Shown piece by piece: positions 25,048 to 34,291 of a DNA stretch of 64,000 nt. The stretch's first letter is position 1. Each line of letters opens with the position of its first letter. The DNA comes from Marinomonas ostreistagni (GTDB lineage Bacteria > Pseudomonadota > Gammaproteobacteria > Pseudomonadales > Marinomonadaceae). The notes under the pieces were generated by a model. The model ran no database searches, was not told the origin of the DNA, and saw nothing but the letters and a program-made list of their open reading frames with translations. The stretch is taken from assembly GCF_016888445.1 (NCBI RefSeq), contig NZ_JAFEKF010000001.1, forward strand, positions 744,001-808,000, in the 5' to 3' direction. Made by a program: the position numbers and the translations under genes.

Positions 25048-25545
25048 TTAGTCTTTAATAAGCTCAGCAGATTCGATGATTACGTCTTCAACTGGAACAT
25101 CTTGGTGGCCAGCTTTGATCGTTGTTGGTACTTCTTTGATCTTGTTTACAACGTCCATGCCTGCAGTCACTTTACCGAATACTGCGTAACCCCAGCCATC
25201 AGGCGTTTTAGCGCGGTGGTTTAGGAAGCTGTTGTCCGACACGTTGATGAAGAATTGAGCTGACGCTGAGTGTGGGTCCATGGTACGAGCCATCGCTAGA
25301 GAGCCAGTTACGTTTTCTAGACCGTTGTCTGCTTCGTTTTCGATCGGAGCGCGCGTTTCTTTTTGCTTCATGCCTTGCTCAAAGCCACCGCCTTGAACCA
25401 TGAAACCATTGATAACGCGGTGGAAAACCACGCCATCGTAAAAACCAGAGGTTACATACTCTTCGAAGTTCTTAGCCGTTTTAGGCGCTTTTTCGTAGTT
25501 CAACTCGATAGTGATGTCGCCGTAATTAGTGTGAAGAACGATCAT
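25048..25545 (-). CDS. ppiB: Peptidyl-prolyl cis-trans isomerase B (cyclophilin)
   Basis: A 165-aa cytoplasmic cyclophilin. Active-site residues are visible in [14 protein letters not shown] (catalytic Arg), [23 protein letters not shown] and WGYAVFGKV. No signal peptide, so it is the PpiB rather than PpiA type. It lies in a leftward series queC-queE-ppiB-lpxH with gaps of 103, 33 and 4 bp. Confidence 0.96.
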   Translation of the reverse strand: MIVLHTNYGDITIELNYEKAPKTAKNFEEYVTSGFYDGVVFHRVINGFMVQGGGFEQGMKQKETRAPIENEADNGLENVTGSLAMARTMDPHSASAQFFINVSDNSFLNHRAKTPDGWGYAVFGKVTAGMDVVNKIKEVPTTIKAGHQDVPVEDVIIESAELIKD

Positions 25546-25578
25546 GTAACTTTCCTTACGTTGTTAGTGTGAAATAAA

Positions 25579-26229
25579 TTAATCAATGCCAAGCATTTTA
25601 TGTGTTTGTAGGCTTAGACGCCACTGTGGATTCTGCAAACAGTACTCAATTGTTTGCTGCTGAGCGTCATTTATGCGTTGTTGGCCTTCTGGGAGGGCTG
25701 CTTGATCCATCGGCTGTAGATAGAAATGCTCAAAATCTAACCCAACAAAGCGCTCTGGTGGCAAGTGACTTTGCGGGTAAATAAGCTTGAGTTCACTGCC
25801 ACGATTGACCACTAACGGCGCTTCCGTTTTAGGGCTGACGCAAATCCAGTCAATGCCGTCAGGTAGCGGCAGGGTGCCATTGGTTTCGATGGCAATTGTA
25901 TACTCAGCCGCCTTAAGGGCTTGGATCAGGTCGGTATCGATCTGTAGCGCAGGCTCGCCACCGGTAAAAATAAGATATTTATGGCCCGCGCCGATGGGCC
26001 AGAGGGTTTCAAGATGTTGCACAAGCGCTTCGGGGGTGTCGAACTTGCCACCATTTTGACCATCGGTGCCAATAAAATCGGTATCACAAAATTGGCATTG
26101 CGCTGTGGCGCGATGTCGCTCTTTGCCGCTCCAAAGATTGCAGCCAGTAAAACGACAGAATAACGCAGGACGGCCTGCGTGAGCGCCTTCGCCTTGCAGC
26201 GAGTAGAACGCTTCTTTTATTGAATACAT
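25579..26229 (-). CDS. queE: 7-carboxy-7-deazaguanine synthase
   Basis: A 216-aa radical SAM enzyme that makes the deazaguanine ring for queuosine. The start at 26229 (MYSIKEAFYSLQGEG) is chosen from GAAGGAA 7 nt upstream. The cluster motif is the long variant CNLWSG...CQFCDTDF, as in E. coli-type QueE. GGEPALQ and the ETNGTLPLP segment bind SAM and substrate. It works with QueC just upstream; QueD is not in the window. Confidence 0.94.
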   Translation of the reverse strand: MYSIKEAFYSLQGEGAHAGRPALFCRFTGCNLWSGKERHRATAQCQFCDTDFIGTDGQNGGKFDTPEALVQHLETLWPIGAGHKYLIFTGGEPALQIDTDLIQALKAAEYTIAIETNGTLPLPDGIDWICVSPKTEAPLVVNRGSELKLIYPQSHLPPERFVGLDFEHFYLQPMDQAALPEGQQRINDAQQQTIEYCLQNPQWRLSLQTHKMLGID

Positions 26230-26332
26230 GGTTATTCCTTCAATCACCCGAAAACAGTCGGGGCTGATAGTGATATAACAAGGTTAGCGTATTGCTTGGC
26301 AAAAGCTTCCCTGTGTTGTTTTGAGTAAGGCG

Positions 26333-26992
26333 CTAGGCTTCGTAGGTTAATGGATCATTAATGCCTTGCTCGGCAAAAGCTTCAAGACGCTCATTACAGG
26401 CACCGCATTGGCCACACGCATGCTCACGACCGTTGTAGCAGGTCCATGTATTGGCGTAATCCAAGTTCATGGCTAAACCCGACGCTAGAATTTCACCCTT
26501 AGAGTTCTCCAAGAACGGCGTGACAATTTCAACTGCCTGGTAGTTAGCAATCTTAGACACAGCATTCATTGCATGGACGAATTCAGGGCGACAGTCGGGG
26601 TAGATGTGATGATCACCCGCATGGGCACCGTAATACACTTCAGGTGCTTCTAGCGAGACAGCGTAAGCTATCGCCATGGAAAGCAGAACCATGTTGCGGT
26701 TCGGCACAACCGTACTCTTCATACTGTCTTCTTCGTAGTGACCCTCAGGGATATCAATGTCACTGGTCAGTGAAGAGCCTGCCATCAGACTGTTCATAGC
26801 AGTAATGTCGACCACTTTATGCGGAATGTTTAGATCGCGGCAAACCAGCGCGGCAACTTCAAGCTCTTTGCTGTGGCGCTGACCGTAATTGAATGAGAGT
26901 GCGTAGACATCCTTGCCTGCTGCGATGGCTTTGTGCAGCACTGTGAATGAGTCCATTCCTCCAGAATAGACGACAACGGCTTTGTTTGACAT
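26333..26992 (-). CDS. queC: 7-cyano-7-deazaguanine synthase
   Basis: A 219-aa ATP-dependent enzyme converting 7-carboxy-7-deazaguanine to preQ0. It has the PP-loop YSGGMDSFT near residue 10, the YGQRHSKE block and a zinc site [15 protein letters not shown] near the C-terminus. A strong AAAAAGGGGG ribosome binding site precedes the ATG. It is divergent from the MarR-GNAT gene; I see no preQ1 riboswitch hairpin in its leader. Confidence 0.95.
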   Translation of the reverse strand: MSNKAVVVYSGGMDSFTVLHKAIAAGKDVYALSFNYGQRHSKELEVAALVCRDLNIPHKVVDITAMNSLMAGSSLTSDIDIPEGHYEEDSMKSTVVPNRNMVLLSMAIAYAVSLEAPEVYYGAHAGDHHIYPDCRPEFVHAMNAVSKIANYQAVEIVTPFLENSKGEILASGLAMNLDYANTWTCYNGREHACGQCGACNERLEAFAEQGINDPLTYEA

Positions 26993-27092
26993 GGAACCCC
27001 CTTTTTATGAAGCGGCGGATTATAGCAAATGCCTGTCTGGTAACTAGTGCTTAGGCCAAATAATCAAAATATTGCGCATTAAGTGATTGTCC

Positions 27093-27129
27093 GTAACTGG
27101 TTACCTAGTTAATATAGGTAACCAGTTAC
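27093..27129. promoter_or_regulatory. Large nested palindrome, probable operator of the MarR-GNAT regulator
   Basis: Perfect 15-bp inverted arms (27093-27107 and 27115-27129) around a 7-nt centre. Each arm itself holds a dyad, GTAAC-TG-GTTAC and GTAAC-CA-GTTAC, giving two 12-bp operator-like units with centres 22 bp apart, i.e. two helical turns. This spacing suits two dimers bound on one DNA face. It lies 20 bp before the GTG start of the MarR-type gene and between it and divergent queC. Confidence 0.7.
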
Positions 27130-27149
27130 GTATATTTGAGGGTTAGGAA

Positions 27150-28103
27150 GTGCAGCAATTTGGTGTGTTGTCATTAGGAAGTCGCTTAAAGCGCTTAAGT
27201 GATCATTTGTACGCTGAGGTTCAGTCGGTTTATCAGGCGCAATCGCTTGTGATCTCATCGACCTATTTTCCGATTCTTAGGCTCTTGCAAACTAAGCAGG
27301 GCCTGTCGGTGATGGATATTGCTGAGCAATTAGGGCTTTCGCATCCTGCGGTGAGTAAGCAAGTCAGCAAAATGCTTAAGGAGCGCTTGCTGGAGAAGGT
27401 AGCAGACCCTGCTGATCAGCGCCGCTCCATTATAGTGCTGTCGGATTTGAGTCATGCCCAGATGACGCAAGTAGAGCCAGTGCTGGAGGCGATCGGAACG
27501 GAGCTTAATTATTTTCTGGGGCAGCTTGAAGGCGACTTTTTAACTCAGCTTAGTGATTTAGAGAGTAGCTTACTAACTCAGCCTTATGCAGAGCGTGTGT
27601 TGTTGCGGCTAACGCCTGATGAATTAAGCATCACAGCGCTTGCAAGCGATAGTGACGCTCAGAGTTTTAAAGCCTTAAATATGCAATGGCTAGAGCGCTT
27701 TTTTGCCGAGCAAATCTATGCACAAGACATAGATATGCTGGAGCGGCCTCAAGCTTTCATCGCCCAAGGTGCGGTCATTAAGTGTGCGCGATTTAAAAAT
27801 AGGGTAGTGGGATGCTATTTGATTAAACCGAACCTAGGTGATTCGGTTGAGCTATGTAAGTTGGCGGTGGCGGAAGAATTTGCGGGCTTAGGCATTGGCA
27901 AAGCCCTCGTAGAAGACGCTATCAAAGAAGCGTCAAAGCTAGGCGCGAGTAAACTTACACTTGAAACACATACTTCACTAAGACCAGCCATTGAGCTTTA
28001 TCAACAATATGGTTTTAAAGAAGTCGACTGCAAGGTCTTTTCCGTTCCGCGTGCGGACCTAAAAATGGTGCGGTCATTGCCAGCGCAGGAGGTGTTGTTA
28101 TGA
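27150..28103 (+). CDS. MarR-type regulator fused to GNAT acetyltransferase
   Basis: A 317-aa fusion. Residues about 1-145 are a MarR winged helix (MDIAEQLGLSHPAVSKQVSKMLKERLLEKVADPADQRRSI). Residues about 160-310 are a GNAT domain with the acetyl-CoA motif LAVAEEFAGLGIGKALV and the C-terminal LETHTSLRPAIELYQQYGF. The start is GTG with GAGGG 7 nt upstream. It overlaps azlC by 4 bp (ATGA), so it is cotranscribed and likely controls the AzlCD exporter. The palindrome at 27093-27129 is the likely autoregulatory site. The acetylated substrate is unknown. Confidence 0.88.
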   Translation: MQQFGVLSLGSRLKRLSDHLYAEVQSVYQAQSLVISSTYFPILRLLQTKQGLSVMDIAEQLGLSHPAVSKQVSKMLKERLLEKVADPADQRRSIIVLSDLSHAQMTQVEPVLEAIGTELNYFLGQLEGDFLTQLSDLESSLLTQPYAERVLLRLTPDELSITALASDSDAQSFKALNMQWLERFFAEQIYAQDIDMLERPQAFIAQGAVIKCARFKNRVVGCYLIKPNLGDSVELCKLAVAEEFAGLGIGKALVEDAIKEASKLGASKLTLETHTSLRPAIELYQQYGFKEVDCKVFSVPRADLKMVRSLPAQEVLL

Positions 28104-28804
28104 CCCGTTGGCAAGATGCTAAGCGAGGGATGGTTGCGTCTATCCCAATGATTATTGGTGGTGTGCCGTTTGGTTTGTTGTTTGGTTCCTTGGCCGCGGC
28201 CAATGGGCTTAGCTTAGGCTTCGCGATTGCTATGTCGAGTATTGTGTTTGCCGGATCAGCACAATTTGTGGCGCTTGGATTAATTGCCGCAGATGCGCCA
28301 CTTTGGATTATCGTGATGACGACTTTTGTTGTGAACCTTAGGCACATTTTGTATGCCGCCGACATGCTGCGTTATGTAAAACATTTACCTCTTTGGCTAC
28401 GTGGCGTGATGGGCTTTGGTCTAACCGATGAAACCTACGCTGCCGTTAGGCCAATGCATGATATGGGCTCCGTCAATTTAGATAATGGCCACCGTGTGTA
28501 TGTAGGCTCTTTCCTCGCGTTTTATTTAATGTGGAATCTGACCACTGTGCTAGGGGCATTGGCGGGCGAGTATATCCCTGGTATCAGTGAATGGGGGCTA
28601 GAATTTGCAATGGTAGCGACCTTTATCGGCATTGTGACCCCGTATTTGAAGTCAGTGCCTTATTGGGGCGCTTTCATCGTGGCGCTTGTCGCCTCGGTAG
28701 CGCTTAGGGAGTTGCCAAATAATTTAGGGTTAATCGTGGCCACTGTGTTAGCGGTGTTGACTGGTTTTGTACTAGATCGTCAGAAAAATGGAGGTGGTAA
28801 ATGA
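28100..28804 (+). CDS. azlC: AzlC-family branched-chain amino acid exporter, large subunit
   Basis: A 234-aa membrane protein of the AzlC/YgaZ family, exporting branched-chain amino acids or related compounds together with AzlD. The family start SIPMIIGGVPFGLLFGSLAAANGLS and the segment FAGSAQFVALGLI are visible; about seven membrane helices. ATGA overlaps at both ends (with the regulator and with azlD) indicate strict co-translation. Confidence 0.92.
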   Translation: MTRWQDAKRGMVASIPMIIGGVPFGLLFGSLAAANGLSLGFAIAMSSIVFAGSAQFVALGLIAADAPLWIIVMTTFVVNLRHILYAADMLRYVKHLPLWLRGVMGFGLTDETYAAVRPMHDMGSVNLDNGHRVYVGSFLAFYLMWNLTTVLGALAGEYIPGISEWGLEFAMVATFIGIVTPYLKSVPYWGAFIVALVASVALRELPNNLGLIVATVLAVLTGFVLDRQKNGGGK

Positions 28805-29130
28805 CTACGATGGAGGCAATCGCTATTATCGTTGGTATGTTTGCCGTTACTTTTAGCGTCCGCTTTGTATTGTTTGCTGGCGCTCACAAAGCAAACATCC
28901 CTGGATGGCTTGAGGGGGCGCTTAAGTTTGTGCCAGTGTCTGTGCTGACCGCTATCATCGCGCCGATGTCACTAACCGATACGCAAGGTTTGGCGCTAGA
29001 GCTTAGTAATCCTTGGTTTGTCGGTGCACTGGTTGCGCTGCTCACAGGTCTATGGTTTAAGCGCCAACTGCTGACTATCTGTCTTGGCGTGATGGCCTTT
29101 TTCTTGGTCAAATTAATCGTCGCACTGTAG
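28801..29130 (+). CDS. azlD: AzlD-family transporter small subunit
   Basis: A 109-aa, four-helix membrane protein of the AzlD/YgaH family, partner of AzlC. Visible family block FVPVSVLTAIIAP. Starts in the ATGA overlap with azlC. Last gene of the regulator-azlC-azlD operon; no clear terminator follows before glnS. Confidence 0.9.
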   Translation: MTTMEAIAIIVGMFAVTFSVRFVLFAGAHKANIPGWLEGALKFVPVSVLTAIIAPMSLTDTQGLALELSNPWFVGALVALLTGLWFKRQLLTICLGVMAFFLVKLIVAL

Positions 29131-29231
29131 AAATCTATTTTCGCCGTACCCATCCGTGAATAAAATCAGATATACTAATGCGCTAATTTTCCTAATCGTT
29201 ACACGAACACCAAACGGGATTCACATACAAC

Positions 29232-30902
29232 ATGTCAGAAGCGTCAAAAACAGGGAATTTCATTACCCAAATTATTGATAAAGATAACGAAACTGGCAAA
29301 CACGGTGGCACAGTTGTCACCCGTTTTCCACCTGAGCCAAACGGTTATCTTCACATTGGTCACGCCAAATCGATCTGTCTAAATTTTGGTATCGCAGAAC
29401 GTTATCAGGGCCAATGTAACTTGCGCTTCGATGATACCAATCCAGAAAAAGAAAGTGTCGAGTATATCGAGTCTATTAAGCGTGATATTGAGTGGCTAGG
29501 CTTTGAATGGGCCGGTCAGCCTAAATACGCTTCGGACTACTTTGATAAGCTGTTTGATTTTGCATGTGAACTCATCAAACAGGGCAAGGCCTATGTATGT
29601 GAGCTAAATGGCGAACAAATGCGCGAATACCGTGGCACGTTAAAAGAGCCTGGTCAAAACAGCCCTTACCGCGACCGCACGCCAGAAGAAAACCTTGCGC
29701 TGTTTATGGACATGCGTGACGGCAAATTTGCGGACGGTGAAAAAACCTTGCGTGCCAAAATTGATATGGCAAGCCCTAATATTAATATGCGTGACCCAAT
29801 TATTTATCGTATTCGTCACGTACATCATCACCAAACAGGTGATAAGTGGTGTGTCTACCCAATGTACGACTTCACCCACTGTTTGTCGGATGCCTTAGAA
29901 AATATCACGCACTCAATTTGTACGTTGGAATTCCAAGACCATCGTCCACTGTATGATTGGACACTGGAAACCCTTAAGACATTCCATCCGCAACAAATTG
30001 AGTTTGCGCGTCTGAACCTTAACTACACGGTAACCAGTAAGCGTAAATTGAAACAGCTGGTTGATGAAGGTCATGTAGAAGCATGGGATGATCCGCGTAT
30101 GCCGACTATCTCTGGTATGCGCCGTCGTGGTTTTACGCCAACGTCGATCCGTAATTTCTGTGAGCGTATCGGTGTGACCAAGTCTGATAGTATTGTCGAC
30201 TTTGGTATGCTGGAACATGCGATCCGTGAAGACTTGGATGCCAATGCCAACCGTGCTATGGCTGTTTTGAACCCGATTAAGGTAACTTTGACCAATTACC
30301 CTGAAGGGCAAGAAGAAATCTTCACAGTTGCCAACCACCCGAAAAATGAAGAAGCGGGCACTCGTGAAGTACCGTTCAGCAAAAACCTATTCATTGATGC
30401 CGCGGACTTTGAAGAAGTGCCACCACGCAAGTGGAAGCGTTTAAGTCTTGGCACGGCAGTACGTCTACGTGGCGGTTATGTCATCACTTGTGATGAAGCC
30501 ATCAAAGATGAAAATGGCAATGTGGTTGAGTTGCTGTGTAGCTACGATGAAAACACCCTTGGTGTGAACCCAGAAGGCTACAAACCAAAAGGTGTGATTC
30601 ACTGGGTCAGTGCAAATCATGCGGTAGATGCTGAGGTGCGTTTGTACGATCGTCTGTTTAGTGATGAAGCACCTGACGCCAAGCATGAAGACAAAACGTT
30701 CCTAGACTTCATTAACCCAGACTCGCTGACGCTTGCTAGCAATGCGAAACTCGAGCCATCGCTGGCGCAAGCTGAACCAGGCGTAGGCTTCCAGTTCGAG
30801 CGTGAAGGTTACTTCTGTCGTGATCTGAAAGAAGCAGGTATGGTTTTCAATCGCACCGTCACCCTACGCGACTCGTGGGCTAAAATCGAAGCGAAAGGTT
30901 AA
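29232..30902 (+). CDS. glnS: Glutaminyl-tRNA synthetase
   Basis: A 556-aa class I synthetase charging tRNA-Gln directly. HIGH motif in [12 protein letters not shown] (about residue 37), the acceptor-stem block DDTNPEKE, and the KMSKS counterpart in VTSKRKL. Length equals E. coli GlnRS. cysS begins 10 bp later and is probably cotranscribed. Confidence 0.97.
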   Translation: MSEASKTGNFITQIIDKDNETGKHGGTVVTRFPPEPNGYLHIGHAKSICLNFGIAERYQGQCNLRFDDTNPEKESVEYIESIKRDIEWLGFEWAGQPKYASDYFDKLFDFACELIKQGKAYVCELNGEQMREYRGTLKEPGQNSPYRDRTPEENLALFMDMRDGKFADGEKTLRAKIDMASPNINMRDPIIYRIRHVHHHQTGDKWCVYPMYDFTHCLSDALENITHSICTLEFQDHRPLYDWTLETLKTFHPQQIEFARLNLNYTVTSKRKLKQLVDEGHVEAWDDPRMPTISGMRRRGFTPTSIRNFCERIGVTKSDSIVDFGMLEHAIREDLDANANRAMAVLNPIKVTLTNYPEGQEEIFTVANHPKNEEAGTREVPFSKNLFIDAADFEEVPPRKWKRLSLGTAVRLRGGYVITCDEAIKDENGNVVELLCSYDENTLGVNPEGYKPKGVIHWVSANHAVDAEVRLYDRLFSDEAPDAKHEDKTFLDFINPDSLTLASNAKLEPSLAQAEPGVGFQFEREGYFCRDLKEAGMVFNRTVTLRDSWAKIEAKG

Positions 30903-30912
30903 GTGAGCAATT

Positions 30913-32295
30913 ATGCTAAAAGTGTTTAATACTTTGACGGGTAAGAAGGAAGTCTTCGAGCCCATCGAAGCAGGTAAAGTAAAAATGTACGTTTGTGGCA
31001 TTACTGTCTATGACTTTTGCCACATTGGTCATGCCCGAGCGATGATTTCTTTTGATGTGATTTCACGCTTTTTACGTCACGCTGGTTATGACCTTAAGTT
31101 TGTTCGCAACATTACCGACGTGGATGACAAAATCATTAAGCGTGCCGAAGAAAACGGCGAAACACCGGCTGCGTTGACTGAGCGCATGATCGCGGCGATG
31201 CATGAAGACGAAACGACGTTGGGCAACAAGCTGCCAGATCTTGAGCCGAAGGCGACAGAATTCATGCAACAGATCATCGATATGATCCAAGTGCTGGTCG
31301 ACAAAGGTTTTGCTTACCAAGGCGAGAGTGGCGATGTTTACTACCGTGCGAGCAAATTTGCGGAGTATGGCAAACTGAACAATCGCAAGCTGGAAGATAT
31401 GCTTGCTGGCGCGCGCATCGAGGTGGAAGCGGCGAAAGAGCATCCGGCTGACTTTGTGCTGTGGAAGCCAGCCAAAGACAATGAAGTGAGCTGGGATTCT
31501 CCTTGGGGTAAAGGTCGTCCTGGCTGGCACATTGAATGTTCTGCCATGTCGACTCACTGTCTAGGGAATCATTTCGACATCCATGGTGGCGGCCCAGACC
31601 TTAAGTTCCCACACCATGAGAACGAGATCGCTCAATCTGAAGCGGCCACCGGTGAGCAATACGTTAACTACTGGATGCACTGTGGCGCTGTGCGAGTGAA
31701 TAATGAAAAGATGTCTAAGTCGTTAGGCAACTTCTTTACCATTCGTGACGTGCTTGAGAAGTTCAATCCTGAGGTGGTGCGTTACCTAATGGTATCAAGC
31801 CAGTACCGCAGCAATATTGACTACTCAGACTCTAGTTTAAAAGAAGCTAAAACAGCGTTAGAGCGTCTATACACTGCCTTGCGTGGCCAAGTTGTGGCGC
31901 CAAGCTATGAGCCAACGGAGTACAGCACACGCTTTGAAGAAGCGATGAACGATGACTTCAATACGCCAGTGGCGCTGTCTGTCCTGTTTGAGCTGGTGCG
32001 TGATCTAAATAAGGCCCGTGCAGAAGGTTCTGAACAGGCGGCAGTGATGGCGGCGGAGCTAAAAGCTTTGGCTGATGTGCTTGGCTTGTTGTTCCAAGAT
32101 CCTGAGTACTTCTTGCAAAATAGCACCATCAACGATGGTCTAAGTGCGGAAGAAATCGAAGGATTTATTGCTGAGCGTGCTCAAGCTCGTAAAGATAAGA
32201 ACTTTGCTCGCAGTGATGAGATCCGTGATCTTCTGTCAGAGCAGGGCATTACTTTGCTAGACAGTCGTGAAGGCACCACTTGGACGCGCGACTAA
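30913..32295 (+). CDS. cysS: Cysteinyl-tRNA synthetase
   Basis: A 460-aa class I synthetase. The zinc-binding Cys is in YVCGITVYDFCHIGHARA, which also carries the HIGH motif; the second zinc ligands are in WHIECSAMS and HHENEIAQSEA; the KMSKS loop is EKMSKSLGNF. A family-typical C-terminal helix bundle follows. It forms a pair with glnS and ends in a strong terminator. Confidence 0.97.
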   Translation: MLKVFNTLTGKKEVFEPIEAGKVKMYVCGITVYDFCHIGHARAMISFDVISRFLRHAGYDLKFVRNITDVDDKIIKRAEENGETPAALTERMIAAMHEDETTLGNKLPDLEPKATEFMQQIIDMIQVLVDKGFAYQGESGDVYYRASKFAEYGKLNNRKLEDMLAGARIEVEAAKEHPADFVLWKPAKDNEVSWDSPWGKGRPGWHIECSAMSTHCLGNHFDIHGGGPDLKFPHHENEIAQSEAATGEQYVNYWMHCGAVRVNNEKMSKSLGNFFTIRDVLEKFNPEVVRYLMVSSQYRSNIDYSDSSLKEAKTALERLYTALRGQVVAPSYEPTEYSTRFEEAMNDDFNTPVALSVLFELVRDLNKARAEGSEQAAVMAAELKALADVLGLLFQDPEYFLQNSTINDGLSAEEIEGFIAERAQARKDKNFARSDEIRDLLSEQGITLLDSREGTTWTRD

Positions 32296-32316
32296 TGCCT
32301 TAGGCGTACGAGCAAT

Positions 32317-32348
32317 AAAAAGGGAGGCTTTAACTGCCTCCCTTTTTT
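32317..32348. terminator. Terminator between cysS and the UspA gene
   Basis: A 12-bp perfect stem (AAAAAGGGAGGC / GCCTCCCTTTTT) with a 7-nt loop; A-run on the left, T-run on the right, so it can end both the rightward cysS and the leftward usp transcript. Confidence 0.85.
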
Positions 32349-32368
32349 AATGCTGGTGAGTCTAGATG

Positions 32369-32809
32369 CTAGGCCTCAGATTTGTGTACGCGCACAGCTA
32401 ACACGTCACAAGGAGCGCCATGGAGAACGCCGTTGGCAGTCGAGCCAAGCAGTAGCGCTAGACCGTGGCGGCCGTGGCTGCCCACTACAATCAGGTCAGC
32501 ATTGTTTTCTTCTGCAACTCGATGAATTTCGCTTTCGATGCCGCCCTGGGTAACAATGGTGGATTCCACAGGGATATCAAGCTGGTCAACCAAGACTTCC
32601 ATGCGTTGTTGAGCGGTGGTTTGTAGTTGCTCTTGAATATCGCTGACATCAATTGGCACATCACCACCGTAGGCGTAATTAAGTGACTCGATTACGTGAA
32701 TGATGACTAGCTGACCACTGAAAGCTTTGCACATGGCAGCCGCTTTGTTAGCGACCTTGATACTTTCATCCGTTAGATCAACTGCGAGTACAATACGTTG
32801 GTAAGGCAT
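32369..32809 (-). CDS. Universal stress protein, UspA family
   Basis: A 146-aa single-domain Usp protein. N-terminal strand YQRIVLAVDLTDES and the nucleotide-binding end VVGSHGRHGLALLLGSTANGVL with the G-x2-G-x9-G-(S/T) pattern, so it is predicted to bind ATP. GGAGG lies 6 nt before the ATG. Divergent from the gene at 32864. Confidence 0.9.
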   Translation of the reverse strand: MPYQRIVLAVDLTDESIKVANKAAAMCKAFSGQLVIIHVIESLNYAYGGDVPIDVSDIQEQLQTTAQQRMEVLVDQLDIPVESTIVTQGGIESEIHRVAEENNADLIVVGSHGRHGLALLLGSTANGVLHGAPCDVLAVRVHKSEA

Positions 32810-32863
32810 GGGACACCTCCACTTCTTTGGGTTCCATTTATTTAACAGTTTAAGAGTAAAGCA

Positions 32864-33337
32864 ATGACTGCATTAATAGTAGTATTTATTGTCCTATCTT
32901 TGATGGGATCGGCGCTTTGGATCAAGCCATCGAGGCGTGATCGCGAAAAAATGAATTTACGTATGGCAGCACGTAAGCACGGTATCTTGGTGCAGCTAAC
33001 CAGTGTTGATTTGCCCGACAAATGGGACAAAACGACAAATAAGGTCAGTGTCAGCGCCTACCGCAAATACCGTGCGAAGCCGTTAAAAGATTTCACAGCT
33101 GCTAACTTGTATACCCACGAAGTATGGAAGCACGAAGCGCTCTGTGATGGGTGGTTTAGTAGTCGTTCTATTGATCTTGAGCAAACCACTAAAGATTTAT
33201 TGCAGCGCCACAAAGATGTGTTTCTGGCCATCGAAGTGCGCCCCGAAGGCGTAAGCTTATTTTGGACGGAACGAGGAGATGAGCAGACGGTTGAGGCGGC
33301 CAATCAAATTATTGAGGCCCTTTTTCGTTTGCGTTAG
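32864..33337 (+). CDS. Hypothetical single-span membrane protein, 157 aa
   Basis: Not recognised by function. A membrane helix at residues 3-20 (LIVVFIVLSLMGSALWI) is followed by a basic stretch (KPSRRDREKMNLR) and a cytoplasmic domain with a recurring W-x-E/F pattern and the C-terminal VFLAIEVRPEGVSLFWTERG. Its 3' end overlaps the convergent gene at 33309 by 29 bp. Both have an N-terminal anchor. Confidence 0.8.
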   Translation: MTALIVVFIVLSLMGSALWIKPSRRDREKMNLRMAARKHGILVQLTSVDLPDKWDKTTNKVSVSAYRKYRAKPLKDFTAANLYTHEVWKHEALCDGWFSSRSIDLEQTTKDLLQRHKDVFLAIEVRPEGVSLFWTERGDEQTVEAANQIIEALFRLR

Positions 33338-34109
33338 TAGGGGTTGCGCCATCCAGTGCTTGGCTGGCGTCATCTTCCATCGCATGCACTAAACCTGCTA
33401 GCGCTTCCTCTGGATCATCGGCTTCTTGGATGGCCATAATCTGTGGGGCCATAATTTCCTGCATACGTTGATCAACGAACTTTTCGAGTTCTTTCTTCTC
33501 GGGTCGATCGACATTGTTAGACTTTAAATGTGAGTGAATAACACTGTAGAGCGTTTGTGCCACGCGCATGTCACCAGTATGGAAGTTTTTGTTGGCTTGA
33601 ATAATTTGACGATTCAGTTGGATCCAAAGGTTAAGCCAGCGTAGGTAGGTGTAACACAATTTATAGTGGGTGTTGCTGATACGGCCTTTGCGACGCATAT
33701 AAAGCAGCATTTTAGCAGCCTTGGTGAGACGCTCACGGTATTTGGTTTTCTCATGAAAACTCATTTCGTCCGGTTCAAGGTTTAACTGCTGAGGTTCGTC
33801 CTCACGCTCTTGTTCGGCCTTGGCGATGCGTTCTTCGATTTTTTCGGGATCGTCAGAATACTGGAGTAGTTCACGTAAGTTCTCAAGATAGAAATCGTAA
33901 AATACATCGCTTACTATAGTGTCAGTATTTAGGGGCTTTAAGCCAACAATGTGCTGCTCCATACGGTCAGCACGATTTTGTAGCTGTAAGTACTTCAATC
34001 GGCGTTCTTTTATTTCGTGCTCTTTTTGATGGGCGCGCGAACCTACCACAACCGAAATCAACACGATTATGAAAAGAATGACTATAGTTAGAATCTGAAG
34101 TGTGGCCAT
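33309..34109 (-). CDS. Hypothetical single-span membrane protein with coiled-coil, 266 aa
   Basis: Not recognised by function. A membrane helix at about residues 4-24 is followed by a charged coiled-coil (HQKEHEIKERRLKYLQLQNRADRMEQH), then a helical domain with KMLLYMRRKGRISNTHYKLCYTYLRWLNLWIQLNRQ. The C-terminus is acidic. It lies directly left of topA in the opposite orientation and shares a 29-bp 3' overlap with the previous gene. Confidence 0.8.
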   Translation of the reverse strand: MATLQILTIVILFIIVLISVVVGSRAHQKEHEIKERRLKYLQLQNRADRMEQHIVGLKPLNTDTIVSDVFYDFYLENLRELLQYSDDPEKIEERIAKAEQEREDEPQQLNLEPDEMSFHEKTKYRERLTKAAKMLLYMRRKGRISNTHYKLCYTYLRWLNLWIQLNRQIIQANKNFHTGDMRVAQTLYSVIHSHLKSNNVDRPEKKELEKFVDQRMQEIMAPQIMAIQEADDPEEALAGLVHAMEDDASQALDGATPTNANEKGPQ

Positions 34110-34291
34110 GATTGTCCTTTGTAAATGATTTCAGTATGTTAAAGGGCAAATGCTGAACTCGGCAATAGAAATGTTCGAAACTATAAGGGATTGCTTGTCA
34201 TATATTAGCGCTTTGCTTAATATCTGCGCCCCGTAACGTAATCTAAGCATGTTTATCTTTCAAAGTAATAGTTTAAGGCTCAAACAACTCA

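Noticed and set aside
26993..27092. preQ1 riboswitch before queC
   Set aside because: No short C-rich-loop hairpin with an A-rich tail of the preQ1 type is seen in the leader.
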